Of a stretch of 64,000 nt of DNA, positions 53,409-64,000 are shown piece after piece; the first letter of the stretch is position 1; every line of letters starts with the position of its first letter. A program made the position numbers and the translations under genes. The stretch is from assembly GCF_029227915.1 (NCBI RefSeq), contig NC_079883.1, positions 17,176,001-17,240,000 on the forward strand, written 5' to 3'. The notes beneath the pieces are model-generated. The model was given only the letters and a program-made list of their open reading frames with translations. It was not told the origin of the DNA and made no database searches. This DNA is from Hydractinia symbiolongicarpus. Its lineage: Eukaryota; Cnidaria; Hydrozoa; Anthoathecata; Hydractiniidae.

Positions 53409-55760
53409 TAAACTATTAGAGCAGTGATACATGATTCAATTAATTGAATCAACAAAATAGATCACATGTGGACTTGTCAATTTCAATTGTCAAACGTGTA
53501 TAACGCTTTTGATTAAATTTTTGGATTATTAACTGTTTAAACAAAAAAAACTTTTTTTTTTGTATATCTAATGTGAGACAATACAATGTGTGCTTATTGA
53601 GTGAAAAATAAAAAAGCTGTGTGGTGTTTTAAAAACATGTCAATAGGAAAAGAAAGAGCAGAATTTATCAGAAAACGGGTGACTTTTGGGGAATTTTTAG
53701 GTCTCACAATATAAATGCAAAGAGGAATCCTGAAGTAAATACTTTTTTAAAACCATTTTTTTATCCACGTGTAAGTTTTCCTCCAGATACTTGGACTTTA
53801 TAGCAGTTGCTAAATATAACTGCAAGCAGTAAGTTCACAATATACGAATTCAGTTTCAGTTAACCATTGCTTAAATAAATTTTGTAAAAATAATAATAAG
53901 GAAGCAAAATGGAAATCATACAGTAAAATCCCGGTCATCATATAAAAGCTGCAATGCAGACACAGACATGAACTTACAGAAAATGAGAATTTTAAAGTTC
54001 AGCCAAAATGAATAAAAAATGTTAAATGAATTTAAATTTGCTATATAGCTATTTTTGCACTTTAGAAAACTTACAATGTGTTATGGTCAGATGGGCAAAT
54101 CATTTTGCCAATTTCCAAGTTTCCCCTAGCAACAAATATTGCAACCCAGTACTTGCTAGCCAACCAATTCAGTCAAATAAACAAAACTTGAAGTAAACAG
54201 CAGCCTAAATAACATGATTGTATATTTATACATTTGGAAAACAATCAAGGGCAATATCTGAGCAGTTTGTATGTTGCGTATGAGAGGAATGACAACAAAC
54301 TCGCCACACATATCTGTGACGTAAAACGCCAAGCTCGCTTAGCTCCACAAGGTTTTATATAAAACTTTGGCACAGTGAGGCACTCTCATTGAATTTTACA
54401 CCAAAAAAAACTATGCATTTGAGGGTCAAGTGACGAGACCTCCTACAGGGCCATGTTCGTCTCGCCTTCCCGGTTATAGAAGAGAGACAACAGGCGATGT
54501 GAACAAGGTTGCTTACAATGGGCAGTTAACATGTGTCAAATTTTTCATATAAAAATGTCAAACTTAATAATACTTCAGAAAAGTGTGTAGATGCCAAACC
54601 TAGGCTGCATCGGTTTTGAAAAATTACTAGCTACATGGAAAACAATTTTTTTAACAGCTAGAAATATTGCTCCAAATATACATAGTTTTTCTGATGACAA
54701 AAGTTTAACCAGAATGGTTATCAAGGATAGCTTTTGTCAAAGTCCTTAATATCTCTGTATTTTCACTGCTATAATGCTATTTCACGCAGAAAATCACACC
54801 GCTAAAATAAGAAAATTCAAAAAGAAGTAAATATGCTGGGTGAGTAACTGCGTTACGAAAAAACATTAATAAAAAAACGCTGAACCTGCGCTAAATGGCA
54901 AAGAGGGCTTGCTTAGTGCGTATACGTACTGAATGGATAACGCCTAACTTTTTGTGACGTAAAATGTAAATAATATTGGTTGTATGATGTGCTACTGAAA
55001 AAAGAATTAAAACTCATTATTGATACTTAAAAAGCAAATATTTATGATAGTAAGACTTTAATTAAGGCAAGTAGCAAAGTATATTTCCAGTATGCAGTAA
55101 GCGGATTACGCCAGTGAAAGCGGATTGCGCCAGTTTCCTGTACCTGAAATGCAAAATAAAGTATTATCAATCTTCGCACAATACAAATTACAATGATATC
55201 CAACCCTACCCGTATTTTTTTGTCACAAGAGCAATTTGGTGTTACGAATGCACGATGATTGAAAAATCAAATGTGATATTTTTTAATGATTCTTGTGAAT
55301 TTTCTAACGACTAGTTACTTAATTAATATTTTTACTAGTCGTCAAGCCTGTGGAACAACTATTTTAGTTATTTATACGCCTTTCCAAGTTAAAAGTGGAA
55401 TGCAATGACTTCGTCAATCTTTTTAGTGCATTGACGTCAATCTTCTTGTGTTAAAGTTTCGTAAATGACTGAACAGTTTTACGGCAGATGTTTTATAGAA
55501 GGCGTTAAAAAAAATTTAAAAGATATTAGCTACTTTTGGCGTTACAGACTAAAATTTACGGGTTTAAAAATTTGATAATGATGACGTCGGCATACAAAAA
55601 AAAATATTTCAAAAATTTTGATACCTGTTGCCTCTATTGTATCGAACTTGAAAGGCTGATCAAGAAAATGTATAGAATCATGTACTCTTGACGAACGGTT
55701 ACAGAGATATTCGAGTTTAAAGGTTTTTTGGAGACTTCTTTTTAGGAAATTGGTCCTATT

Positions 55761-55920
55761 TACTATCTCGCCTGCGAGGAGTATTTAAATACAGCTGTCC
55801 GTCCCAAAATGGAAATTTTTGGCTCTCTGAGCACCGACACGGGAGTAGTCGTGTGTTCGAATCTCATCTTGGTAACTATTTTTACTTTTTTTTTTCTTTT
55901 TACTATCTCGCCTGCGAGGA
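55761..55920 (+). mobile_element. Short SINE with 20-bp target duplication
   Basis: The sequence TACTATCTCGCCTGCGAGGA occurs at 55761-55780 and 55901-55920, bounding a 120-bp insert. The insert has a pol III B-box-like GTGTTCGAATCTC and ends in a T-rich tail with a pol III-type T run. A related copy in opposite orientation is at 11693-11800. Confidence 0.8.
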
Positions 55921-55978
55921 TAGGTTTCCAACTCGTAACTAACTAAATGTCCCAAATGGTCAATTGCAAAAAGGTATA

Positions 55979-56160
55979 CTGAACATAATAGTGACATCAT
56001 AATTTTGATTTTTGTCACCTAAATGTCATTTTAGGCCAAAATTGGTCCAAAAATTAAAACTACTTTATTTTAGACAAAATTTGGCAAAGTTAACAAAAAA
56101 CGTATGCTGAACATGATGGTGACATCAAAATTTTGATTCTTTGTCACCTAAATGCCGTTT
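55979..56160. repeat. Tandem duplication, period 128 bp
   Basis: CTGAACATAATAGTGACATC at 55979 and its variant at 56107 each continue into an ATTTTGATT...TTTGTCACCTAAATG block. Diverged but clear. Confidence 0.8.
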
Positions 56161-57334
56161 AAGACCATAAACGTTTCAATCGCGCGACTTTTAACCATGG
56201 ATGATAGGCTGTATTTTTGTTAGCAGAAATTGTAGAATTGGGTCGCATTGTGGATGTTTCATAGTTGTGCATTTTTAATAGCGAGATAGTTTATGCAGCG
56301 CCTGCATCTTGTTTAGTCCTAATTTTGGCTGGTTATGATAGCAAATTTAGCACTAAAAGTCAGTGGCAAATTTCGCTAACAACACTGTGTTTTTCGCCTA
56401 AGAAGGTGTACTGCTAGAATAATTTGCCCATGAAAGATAACTTTGTATTGACTTTTAAAAACAATTTTACGCACGTTAAGATGTCCATATTAAATTTCTT
56501 CGCAGTGTAGCGTCTTGAACTATAGCATAAGAAAAGATTATTTGTAGCATTGTTATCATTCATGCAGAAGCAATCAAAATGAAATTAAAGTCAATTAAAT
56601 ATATCAAGGATGTGACAATATGTCAGTAGTTTGTCACTTGGGATTAATTACCCTTATTAATGTTTGAAATAAATGCAGCGCACAGAAATTATTGAAAATA
56701 ATATAATAGCTAATGATGATTGCTGGGGTTTTATTTAATAATCGTGACAACGTGTTTTGTCAGGGTTCATTATAATTTTAAAAAGAAAATTTGGATTTAC
56801 GGTCTGATTTAAGGCAAGGGTCGATTCCTTTAGAATACTAACATACAGCGTGGTGTAAACGCTTTGTGAAGTTTTTAGGGTATTCCAACATGAAGAACCG
56901 AGATGTGATTCCCTAACTTCGATGTTTGTTTAAGAGTAAAGGGTTATATTTCTTGACTTTGATTAACTCTGAGACGGAACTGGGATGAAGTCGCGCGCAG
57001 CCAATTTGGACACACGGAATATAGAGACTAATCGTAAACCCGTGGGAAAATCCAGAAAATCTGCCGGAATTCGCCCTTTGCCACTCGCAGCCACCATATT
57101 TGGTTAACAGACGGGAAATTTGGTATTATATAGGCTTGTCGTTAGCCCGTTGAAAATCCACGGGAATTCACCCGTCGTAGCAAACATGTTACATTTGTTA
57201 TATGTAGTTCGAATATTTCTTACGTGGTTAGCAAGACTAGCTTTTGGCCGACAAACAAAATGTGGCTATTATTATGGGGACTAGGCGTTAGTCTGTGAAA
57301 AAAATCAACAAATTATTTACCCTGCAGAAGACAC

Positions 57335-57382
57335 GGTACAGGCAAACCGTGTTTCACAACCGTGAAACACGGTTTACCTGTA
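57335..57382. repeat. Near-perfect hairpin, 22-bp arms, 4-nt loop
   Basis: Arms 57335-57356 (GTACAGGCAAACCGTGTTTC plus AC) and 57361-57382 pair at 21 of 22 positions around AACC. No coding context. Confidence 0.92.
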
Positions 57383-58277
57383 CTAAGGCATAATTCCCTT
57401 GTCCAAAGAAACGTTGTCCCAACTTCGGTTGAAATAAAAACACAGCAAACAGCCCGTTGTTACCCCATCCAGGTAAAACAATCAGTCAGCATTTTTATTT
57501 TGTGAAACAAGTTCCGATGGCAGTAAAAAAAGGTGTAGCTACCCAACTGCATTTAGCATAAGAATTATTGATTGATAATTTTGTTGTAGCCAAACTGCAT
57601 TTGGCTACTTTTCCTTTTTATCAGAGATAGCTAAAGGTCTAGCTAGATAGCTACAACTCAAAAACAAAAATAAATAATGCTAGCTAGGATAAAAAACTCT
57701 TATACCAAACTGAATAAAAGATTTTAAATAATAGAAATAAGTAAGGCTACCTACATGGCTAACTTCTCAGCAGGATGCTGCCTCAAAATCTACGTTTGCA
57801 GCCAATCTTGAAATTGGTTTGTTCAAGATTAATACATGGCTAGAAAACGTGATAATACATTCATCTTAGCATAGGAAAATATACAGAAAATTAGTATTCA
57901 TATGGACACAAAGTACTTAGAATATAAAAAGGTAAAAAAGAGACCTAGAAACCTGACACCATTATTTCCAAACAAAACGTAAAAATCGGCTTCTTCAGAA
58001 ATTTTCCGAAACTATAATATAAATATAAATTGTATATGCCATTAAAAAAATTAAAAAACCTCTTCCATAAAATGATATTATTTTCACCATTATTTTTGCT
58101 AATAAAAAAAATTTCGTTTTTGTTACACCCATCTAGGAAATTTATTATTTTTTTAATTCGTCCTTTTTTGTCTCCTTGGTGTCAGTTCCCTTTAATGTGG
58201 GTTCAGTTCTTGTTGCAATATTTATGAAATTTCTTTGTTATGAAAATTTGATATAGTTTATTTTTTTTTGTATGTTT

Positions 58278-58745
58278 TTATTCAAACACGCAACGTTGTG
58301 ATCTGCAAGTACATTGTTGAACCAGAAGCACTTTTTTTGTTCGATGTTTCCTTCGCCGTTGGGGGCAGTACATAGGAATACGAACTCTTTGATAACGTCT
58401 TGGTATACATTGTCGACAGTCCTGGAATATCGACGTGTTATTTCTATTGTATGCTAATAGATCTTCAGATGGCACGTAAAAAGAAGCACATTTTCCCAAA
58501 CAAAACTTATTAGGTATAACAACAGGAATGCAACCTCTTTTCGTTACAGTTTGATTAAATCGAATTGCTTGACATAAATCTCTCGGTCTTTGAAGAAATG
58601 TCGATTGCGATACGACTGAATTGTCTTCAATTACTCCTACATTTTTTCGCTTGTTTTTCTTATTTCTTTTATGTCTTCTAGGAGATGATAGAGCTACCAT
58701 GCTTGCTATGATGAGGAGTAACACTACTAGTTTTGTTATTTCCAT
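58278..58745 (-). CDS. Secreted DAN/gremlin-like cystine-knot protein
   Basis: 155 aa. I chose the ATG at 58745; the frame is open a little upstream but without another ATG. Residues 1-20 are a signal peptide (MEITKLVVLLLIIASMVALS), followed by a very basic stretch (RRHKRNKKNKRKN) that could bind heparan sulphate. Residues 58-152 form a C-terminal cystine-knot DAN domain: ten cysteines (58, 72, 82, 86, 110, 113, 127, 145, 147, 152), including the ring CLGKC, the block NKFCLGKCASFYVPSE, CRQC, and a closing CTC. Potential N-glycosylation sites lie at Asn64 and Asn102/103. DAN proteins are extracellular antagonists of BMP/TGF-beta ligands; gremlin-like members occur in cnidarians. AATAAA overlaps the stop and would act as the polyadenylation signal. 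It is single-exon within this window. Confidence 0.87.
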   Translation of the reverse strand: MEITKLVVLLLIIASMVALSSPRRHKRNKKNKRKNVGVIEDNSVVSQSTFLQRPRDLCQAIRFNQTVTKRGCIPVVIPNKFCLGKCASFYVPSEDLLAYNRNNTSIFQDCRQCIPRRYQRVRIPMYCPQRRRKHRTKKVLLVQQCTCRSQRCVFE

Positions 58746-61700
58746 AGCAAAAAATATTGACCTGCTATCAAGCAATGTGTTTTATGCTACAAGAGGCTTT
58801 TTGGTCTAAAATTTAAATTAAAGTTCGCAATAAGTACAACAAATAAAATCTTTTGACAGCTACTGTCTATCTTCCTCGTGAATGATTATTGTGTTACCGA
58901 TTTTAACCTTTCAATTTTCAATGTCCTACTGTGTCAATAAATTTAACTTAAAAGCTTCAACAATAAACTCTAGAAATTTATATTATTTTCTTCAATATTA
59001 TTCTCTCTTCTTCAATATTATTCTCTCTCCCTGTGTTAGTCAAAACAGCTTTGCTCTCCCCTTTTAAAATGTTGCAATTTTTCTTTACAATGGCAATGCG
59101 TATTAATTTATACTAATCTTTCGATGTATATTTCCTGTTTTCCATTAATCATCCACGTGATTAGATGTCACAATTTTAATTACACAGATGCCTCGTTTAC
59201 ACAGTATTAATTGAATTCTGTTAGTGATTTGTTTACTACTCTCTTGTATGTTTCTTTCTTTAATCCCGTTGAAAAGCATTCTGTCAGATTGCATTATTAT
59301 TCCTTTCATCTTATTTGAAATTGACAGATAAAAGTCACAACATTTGGCAGTCAGCAACAGCAAACTTGTCAACCTTCTCAAAAAACAAAAAAACAAACAA
59401 AAAAACTCTTGACAATTTCAGAGTCCGTCCTTATGTGTTGAAACTTTGTTTAAGGAGAGAGTCAAGAGTTTTATTTATTTTTAAACAAGCGTTTAAGCAG
59501 TTTCTTTCCGTTCATTTATTAAGTTGCAGGCAAATTAGCTTGCAGCCCGTTAGATATAGTGGAAATTGATAATAAATTTTTGACAGAAAAAAACAAACGA
59601 AAATACACAATAAATATTACACATATTTGTTTGCTTATTATACTATTTTTGTCTCAATGTTTGGTCTTAATCACTTCTTCTTGTCCTCAACACATGTCAA
59701 GTAAATCAACATGTCAGCGCGACAACATTGCGGAAATGGTTAAGAACCCCCCCACCCCCCCCAATAATTTTTATTGTACTCAAATTGCAAATTTTTTCTC
59801 TTAATTCTACACACATTTCTATAACCGAGTTGCCTGATTTCATAGCTCCTTTCGGTATGTTGATGAGTTTTTTATTAGGTTCTTACAATACGGTAAAGGA
59901 ATACTGTATTTTTCAACATGAGACATGGCGGAATTTTCAAAATAGCCTTATAAGGGTTTTGTAAAATAGTCCTGCGGGTAAGGGTTAACGAGATAAATTT
60001 TGCCGAAACAAATATGTAACAAATATGGAGGAGTAAATAATAGAAAGCCTAAAAGACATTAAGGAATTTTTGTTATGCTTTTGAATGATTCATTAGTACT
60101 ATTTATTTGATCAATTATGTTTTAAACTGCCTCGTTAGGTTGATAATGGTGAAGTTATCAATTTAATGAACCTTCGGCCTTTATTGCATTTACATTACAT
60201 CCTTGAGTTGCATTGCGTCATATGTTGCTTTCTCTCCTTGCCCTATTAGTAATGCAAAAAAATACGCAAGGCGTCTGTTTAAGGTTTTAAATTAGGTGTC
60301 AGGCATAGGTCATCTTAGTCTGAATTGTTTTAAGATAAACAAATATAACATCACCTCCGTAAAACATAAATCAACAGCATGCTGATTCAAGATGAAAGAT
60401 ATGTTAATAGCATTCCAAATTAGCGTTTATTTAAGAGAAAAGAATTCTCCAAACATAAAATATTTCGATAAGCAAATTTTGTCTTTCGCAATGACGTCAG
60501 CAGAAAATATTATTGCATTTTTACGGCATCAGACCGTTTTGATTACTACAGTACAATAGTCCTTGTTTATGATAAACTTTTTTCTTCTGCATGTATTAGC
60601 ATTTTAACATATCTATAGTAATTTTAGAGCATATTTTATATAAAATTTATTTTTATTTTTTATTTTTTATTTTTTTAACCATTATTTTTATATTATAGAC
60701 AGGACACATATTTATAGCAGTTTTTTAAAACCGAAATGTACATATCCTGTATAAATATTCTGATAAATAAATAAAAAAAAATCATTGCTTAAAGTTCTCG
60801 ATCTCAGAACTTAACATAAATTCCTTGTCAATGTCAAGAACTTAAAAAGATATCGATAAAGCTAGGTTGCTTTTTCCTGTTATTAAGTATTAAACGTTAG
60901 GCGCTAATAGCAACTTCTCATCCAAAATTGATTTCTGCCGTTGAGATAGAGACAGCCTTAGAGCCTGGACAAGTAGTTTTGGTCGTCCATTCACCCGAGC
61001 CTTGGAAATTTTTTTCTTTGAGGGAGGGGGGGGGGAGCCAATAGGTGTGCTTTGCTTTTATTTTTGTCTAATAAAAATTAAGTTTTAACATGATCTTTGC
61101 ACGGGCTGCTACAAACAAAGTATTCTTCAAGTAGCCAGAACGTTCCTCAGCTGACCGGCCTAAAACGTCTTTGAACAAAACTTATAATTCAAAGCACTCC
61201 ATAGTGTAATGTACTGACGATCAATCAACAAAACTTAAAGCTATGTATTGGAAATCGTGTATTTAAACACAAGATATATCTAGAATACCCCATTTCCCAT
61301 ATCCGTATTGCAGTAAATGAAAACGAGGTCGTATTCTAGAAAACGAGACAAGTGTTGAGCATTTTCTCAACAATCGATTTTTTAAGGGGAGATCAACTGA
61401 AGAAATTAGATTTTCTGTACTTTGGGAGCCATTTTTTGATTAAAATATGGATCAATTCAAGGCTGTACTTCCTAAGAGTATGTATTGTTTGGGAGATCTG
61501 GGTGGATTTTAGCGTTATAGAACTGAAGACAAGAAGCCCTGTGTGCATGGGCTGATAACAGCTGATCTCAAAAAGAAAGTACGTTTTAAAAATGAGGAAC
61601 AAAAATACAATTTTACCATAAACTGCATTAAAACCAGGTTGTTTAAATATTATCTCTTTAACCTGTCTTTGCCTCTTTGATTTAAAGAGGGAATTTATTA

Positions 61701-61862
61701 AAAAGATACAAATCAATGCCATGTGATGCACAAGGTATATTACATATATAAATATATGTATATAAATTCCATCAAGCTGGTTTTTGATATCTTTGTTAAA
61801 CAAGTAACTAACATGATAAGCAGGAAATACATGATTTTGAAACCTGTGGACAATACAGGGTT

Positions 61863-62089
<227 letters not shown>

Positions 62090-62611
62090 GCCATTAGGCG
62101 ATTTTAAAGATTCCGTCCCGCTTAGCGGCGACGGAAATCAAAAATAACGTCTTCTTAAAAGAAAAAGCTATCAGGTGTTAAAGGAGACTTAGTGCTCAGA
62201 GTGTATGCTATCTTTTGTGAATGCTTGGGTCCAGGTGTCACAGAATCATCTTCCTCAGAGGTTTTGGAAGCTTTTTTTTATATCTTATGGCATGATGTTT
62301 AAAAGATTCGGTTGTGGAATATTGCCATGGAGCACAGAACTTAGATCATTACTCCTAATTAATTTTGTCCAGTAGTATGAATATCTTGTTGTTAAAACTG
62401 TGAAATACATAATTGTCAAATGTTGAGATTAAATGAAAATCGCTTGCATTCCATACTAGCAATCGACGACTTGTCTAAATATGTTGCTGGAAATGTTATT
62501 TACAAAGCTTTTAGTCGCAATCAAAGTAAAAAAGGTGGTGTAACAGACAAACTCGAAATTAAAATTCATGCAAGAGTAATGTTAACATTACGCCAAATAT
62601 TCAGGTCCCAT

Positions 62612-63800
62612 CCCAGTAAACACGAGACGTCTTAAACGCGTCTTTAAAACGTCTTTGAAAGACCAGATAAGACGTCTCTGACCCGTCTAAAAGCATAACG
62701 CCTAAAGACGTCTTTAAAGAAACGTAAAAAAGACGTCTTTTTGCGACGTGTTAAAGACGTTTTAAAGACGTTTTTGAGACGTTCCCGTAGGTACCAAAAC
62801 GTATTAAAGACGTCCTTATTTAGTCTCTTTCAAACGTTATACTACCAAGGCAGGCCTGCTTCAAATAATTTTAGCCTATGGGTATTAGGATTTTAGTAAT
62901 TTTAATTCTGATGGAGGTGTCACAAACCAAAACAAAAAAAGGGTTAAGATAACGACGATGTAGTATTTAATGGAAAATTTATATTTCTATGATTTATATG
63001 AATAAACAGTTTAATAAGAATAAAATAATATCACATACAAGCTTTTATATAAGCAACAACAACGAAAACAAAATCATTATTTTCGGAAACTTTTCTTGTT
63101 CTAAAAGATGAATGTTCAATGAGCAACAGATAGGCAACAATCAAGCATTTGAAGCTCTTTTGCTTATAAAAAAGCGTGCATGTATAACACAAAATATACA
63201 GTGTAATACTACAAAAATTAAAATTGTTGACCATGAACAATAACAGTTAGTATATTTGAAGGCTGTCTTGAACGACAGTGTCAATTTATTTTCGCCAATC
63301 ATTAACACTTCGGTCTGAGCTCTGCTTGAAAAATATAGTCATATTGTGCACGTTGGATGATGTGTTTATTCTTTGAAGAAATATTCCAAACAACCCTTCA
63401 ATAAAATGCATTTCAGTCATTACGCCAATATATAAAGTAGCTACTGTTTTTTTTTCAATAACAAACTTAGGTCTAAAACTTTAGAACATGTGTGACGTGC
63501 AATTGAAGGGGAAGGGATAGTGAAGCTAAAACTAAGCATTTAAAGTATTATTTTCCCAAGTATTGATGAAAGCTCCCCTTGATCTCAAACTGGCTTAAAA
63601 TAAGTCGTAAGCATAATCTTCCGCGTGAAGACCAAAAATCGCAAATGTTTCTGCCCGAGAAAGTACAATAAGAATCTAAGATACTTACTTTTAATCAGCA
63701 AAATATTTTCTTCATTGTCCATTCATACCTCGGATAAATGCAGCCTTTGCTTTACTACTTACTTGTTGTGTTATGGAGCACATTATTCTTTTTTGTTTAA
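62612..63800. repeat. Long dispersed repeat, right arm of an inverted pair
   Basis: Reverse complement of 43690-44879, starting CCCAGTAAACACGAGACGTC. AGACGTCTT/AAGACGTCT motifs are dense in the first 230 bp. It includes a short minus-strand frame at 63031-63240 that is not conserved in the partner. Confidence 0.85.
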
Positions 63801-64000
63801 AAGTAAACGTCAAATGCAACATTTGTTGAAATAGAACGATGTTCTTTACAAGTTTATTCTATGCAGTCATTCGAACGCTGTTTTCATTGTAAAATGTATC
63901 CTTTTTTGGACAAATGTAATTCGAATTTTTGGCTACCTCTGTATAAAAAATTCTGAAATATCAAAAACGGTTACGTCAATTATTGCGAATTGGCAAACTA

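Larger units (their letters stand above)
43353..58277. other. Long gene-free region with dispersed repeats
   Basis: About 15 kb without a convincing gene. Listed separately: an inverted-repeat arm (43690-44879), a MITE (50425-50821), a family D repeat (51529-51860), a perfect palindrome (52745-52772), small tandem duplications (53294-53408, 55979-56160), a SINE (55781-55900) and a hairpin (57335-57382). The frame at 45426-45647 has a protein-like composition but no recognisable domain. Exons too short to see by eye cannot be excluded. Confidence 0.55.

Noticed and set aside
53054-53419. 121-codon frame with an internal repeat
   Set aside because: The repeat is the translation of a 69-bp DNA duplication and the overlapping frame on the same strand is equally open; no domain seen.

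Overview
The window looks like repeat-rich, AT-rich nuclear DNA of an animal, most likely a cnidarian and possibly a hydrozoan. I infer this from two eukaryotic-looking single-exon genes (a universal stress protein at 4054-4536 and a secreted DAN/gremlin-type cystine-knot protein at 58278-58745), from the mix of transposons (Polinton, Helentron/Helitron pieces, pogo/Tigger, tRNA-type SINEs, MITEs), and from very long microsatellites. There is no operon structure, rRNA or functional tRNA. No species call is possible from sequence alone.

Layout. 1-4053 is gene-free with a small MITE. 4054-4536 is the stress-protein gene. 6637-10550 (minus) holds the wreck of a Helitron/Helentron: an RPA-like OB-fold gene, then a polyprotein with a 2A ribosome-skipping motif, a C76/OTU-type cysteine peptidase, a DUF6570-like part and the start of a Helitron-like N domain, broken by stops, frameshifts and an exact 685-bp tandem duplication. 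11-15.2 kb carries SINE-like pieces, a Mutator-like MITE (11812-12282), a pogo/Tigger element (13053-14431), a Helentron 3' end and an AAGCGCCC-rich MITE (14805-15237). 19186-19900 is an unbroken (GACA)n array of 715 bp. 23102-23440 is a retroelement C-terminal tail. 24996-26880 is a second Helentron wreck (PIF1-type helicase plus EEP endonuclease).

The centrepiece is a complete 15.3-kb Polinton/Maverick (adintovirus-like) element at 27531-42873. It has about 0.2-kb terminal inverted repeats and a 5-bp target duplication, and it sits in one copy of a 552-bp tandem duplication whose other copy preserves the empty site. It encodes a double-jelly-roll-type capsid protein read through into a packaging ATPase, an intact D,D-35-E integrase, a protein-primed family B DNA polymerase, several small membrane or coiled-coil proteins, and a SAP-RING protein. 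The RING has the exact ligand spacing of MDM2. The SAP module and TATA promoter of the RING gene are duplicated at the front of the polymerase gene. Palindromes or hairpins lie just after several of its stop codons. The polymerase (lost ATG, one nonsense codon, two frameshifts) and several other genes are damaged, and a SINE interrupts one of them, so this copy is not an intact element.

43353-64000 is mostly gene-free. It contains a divergent 1.2-kb inverted-repeat pair about 18 kb apart, further MITE and SINE copies, several near-perfect hairpins, the DAN-domain gene and an (AT)110 tract.
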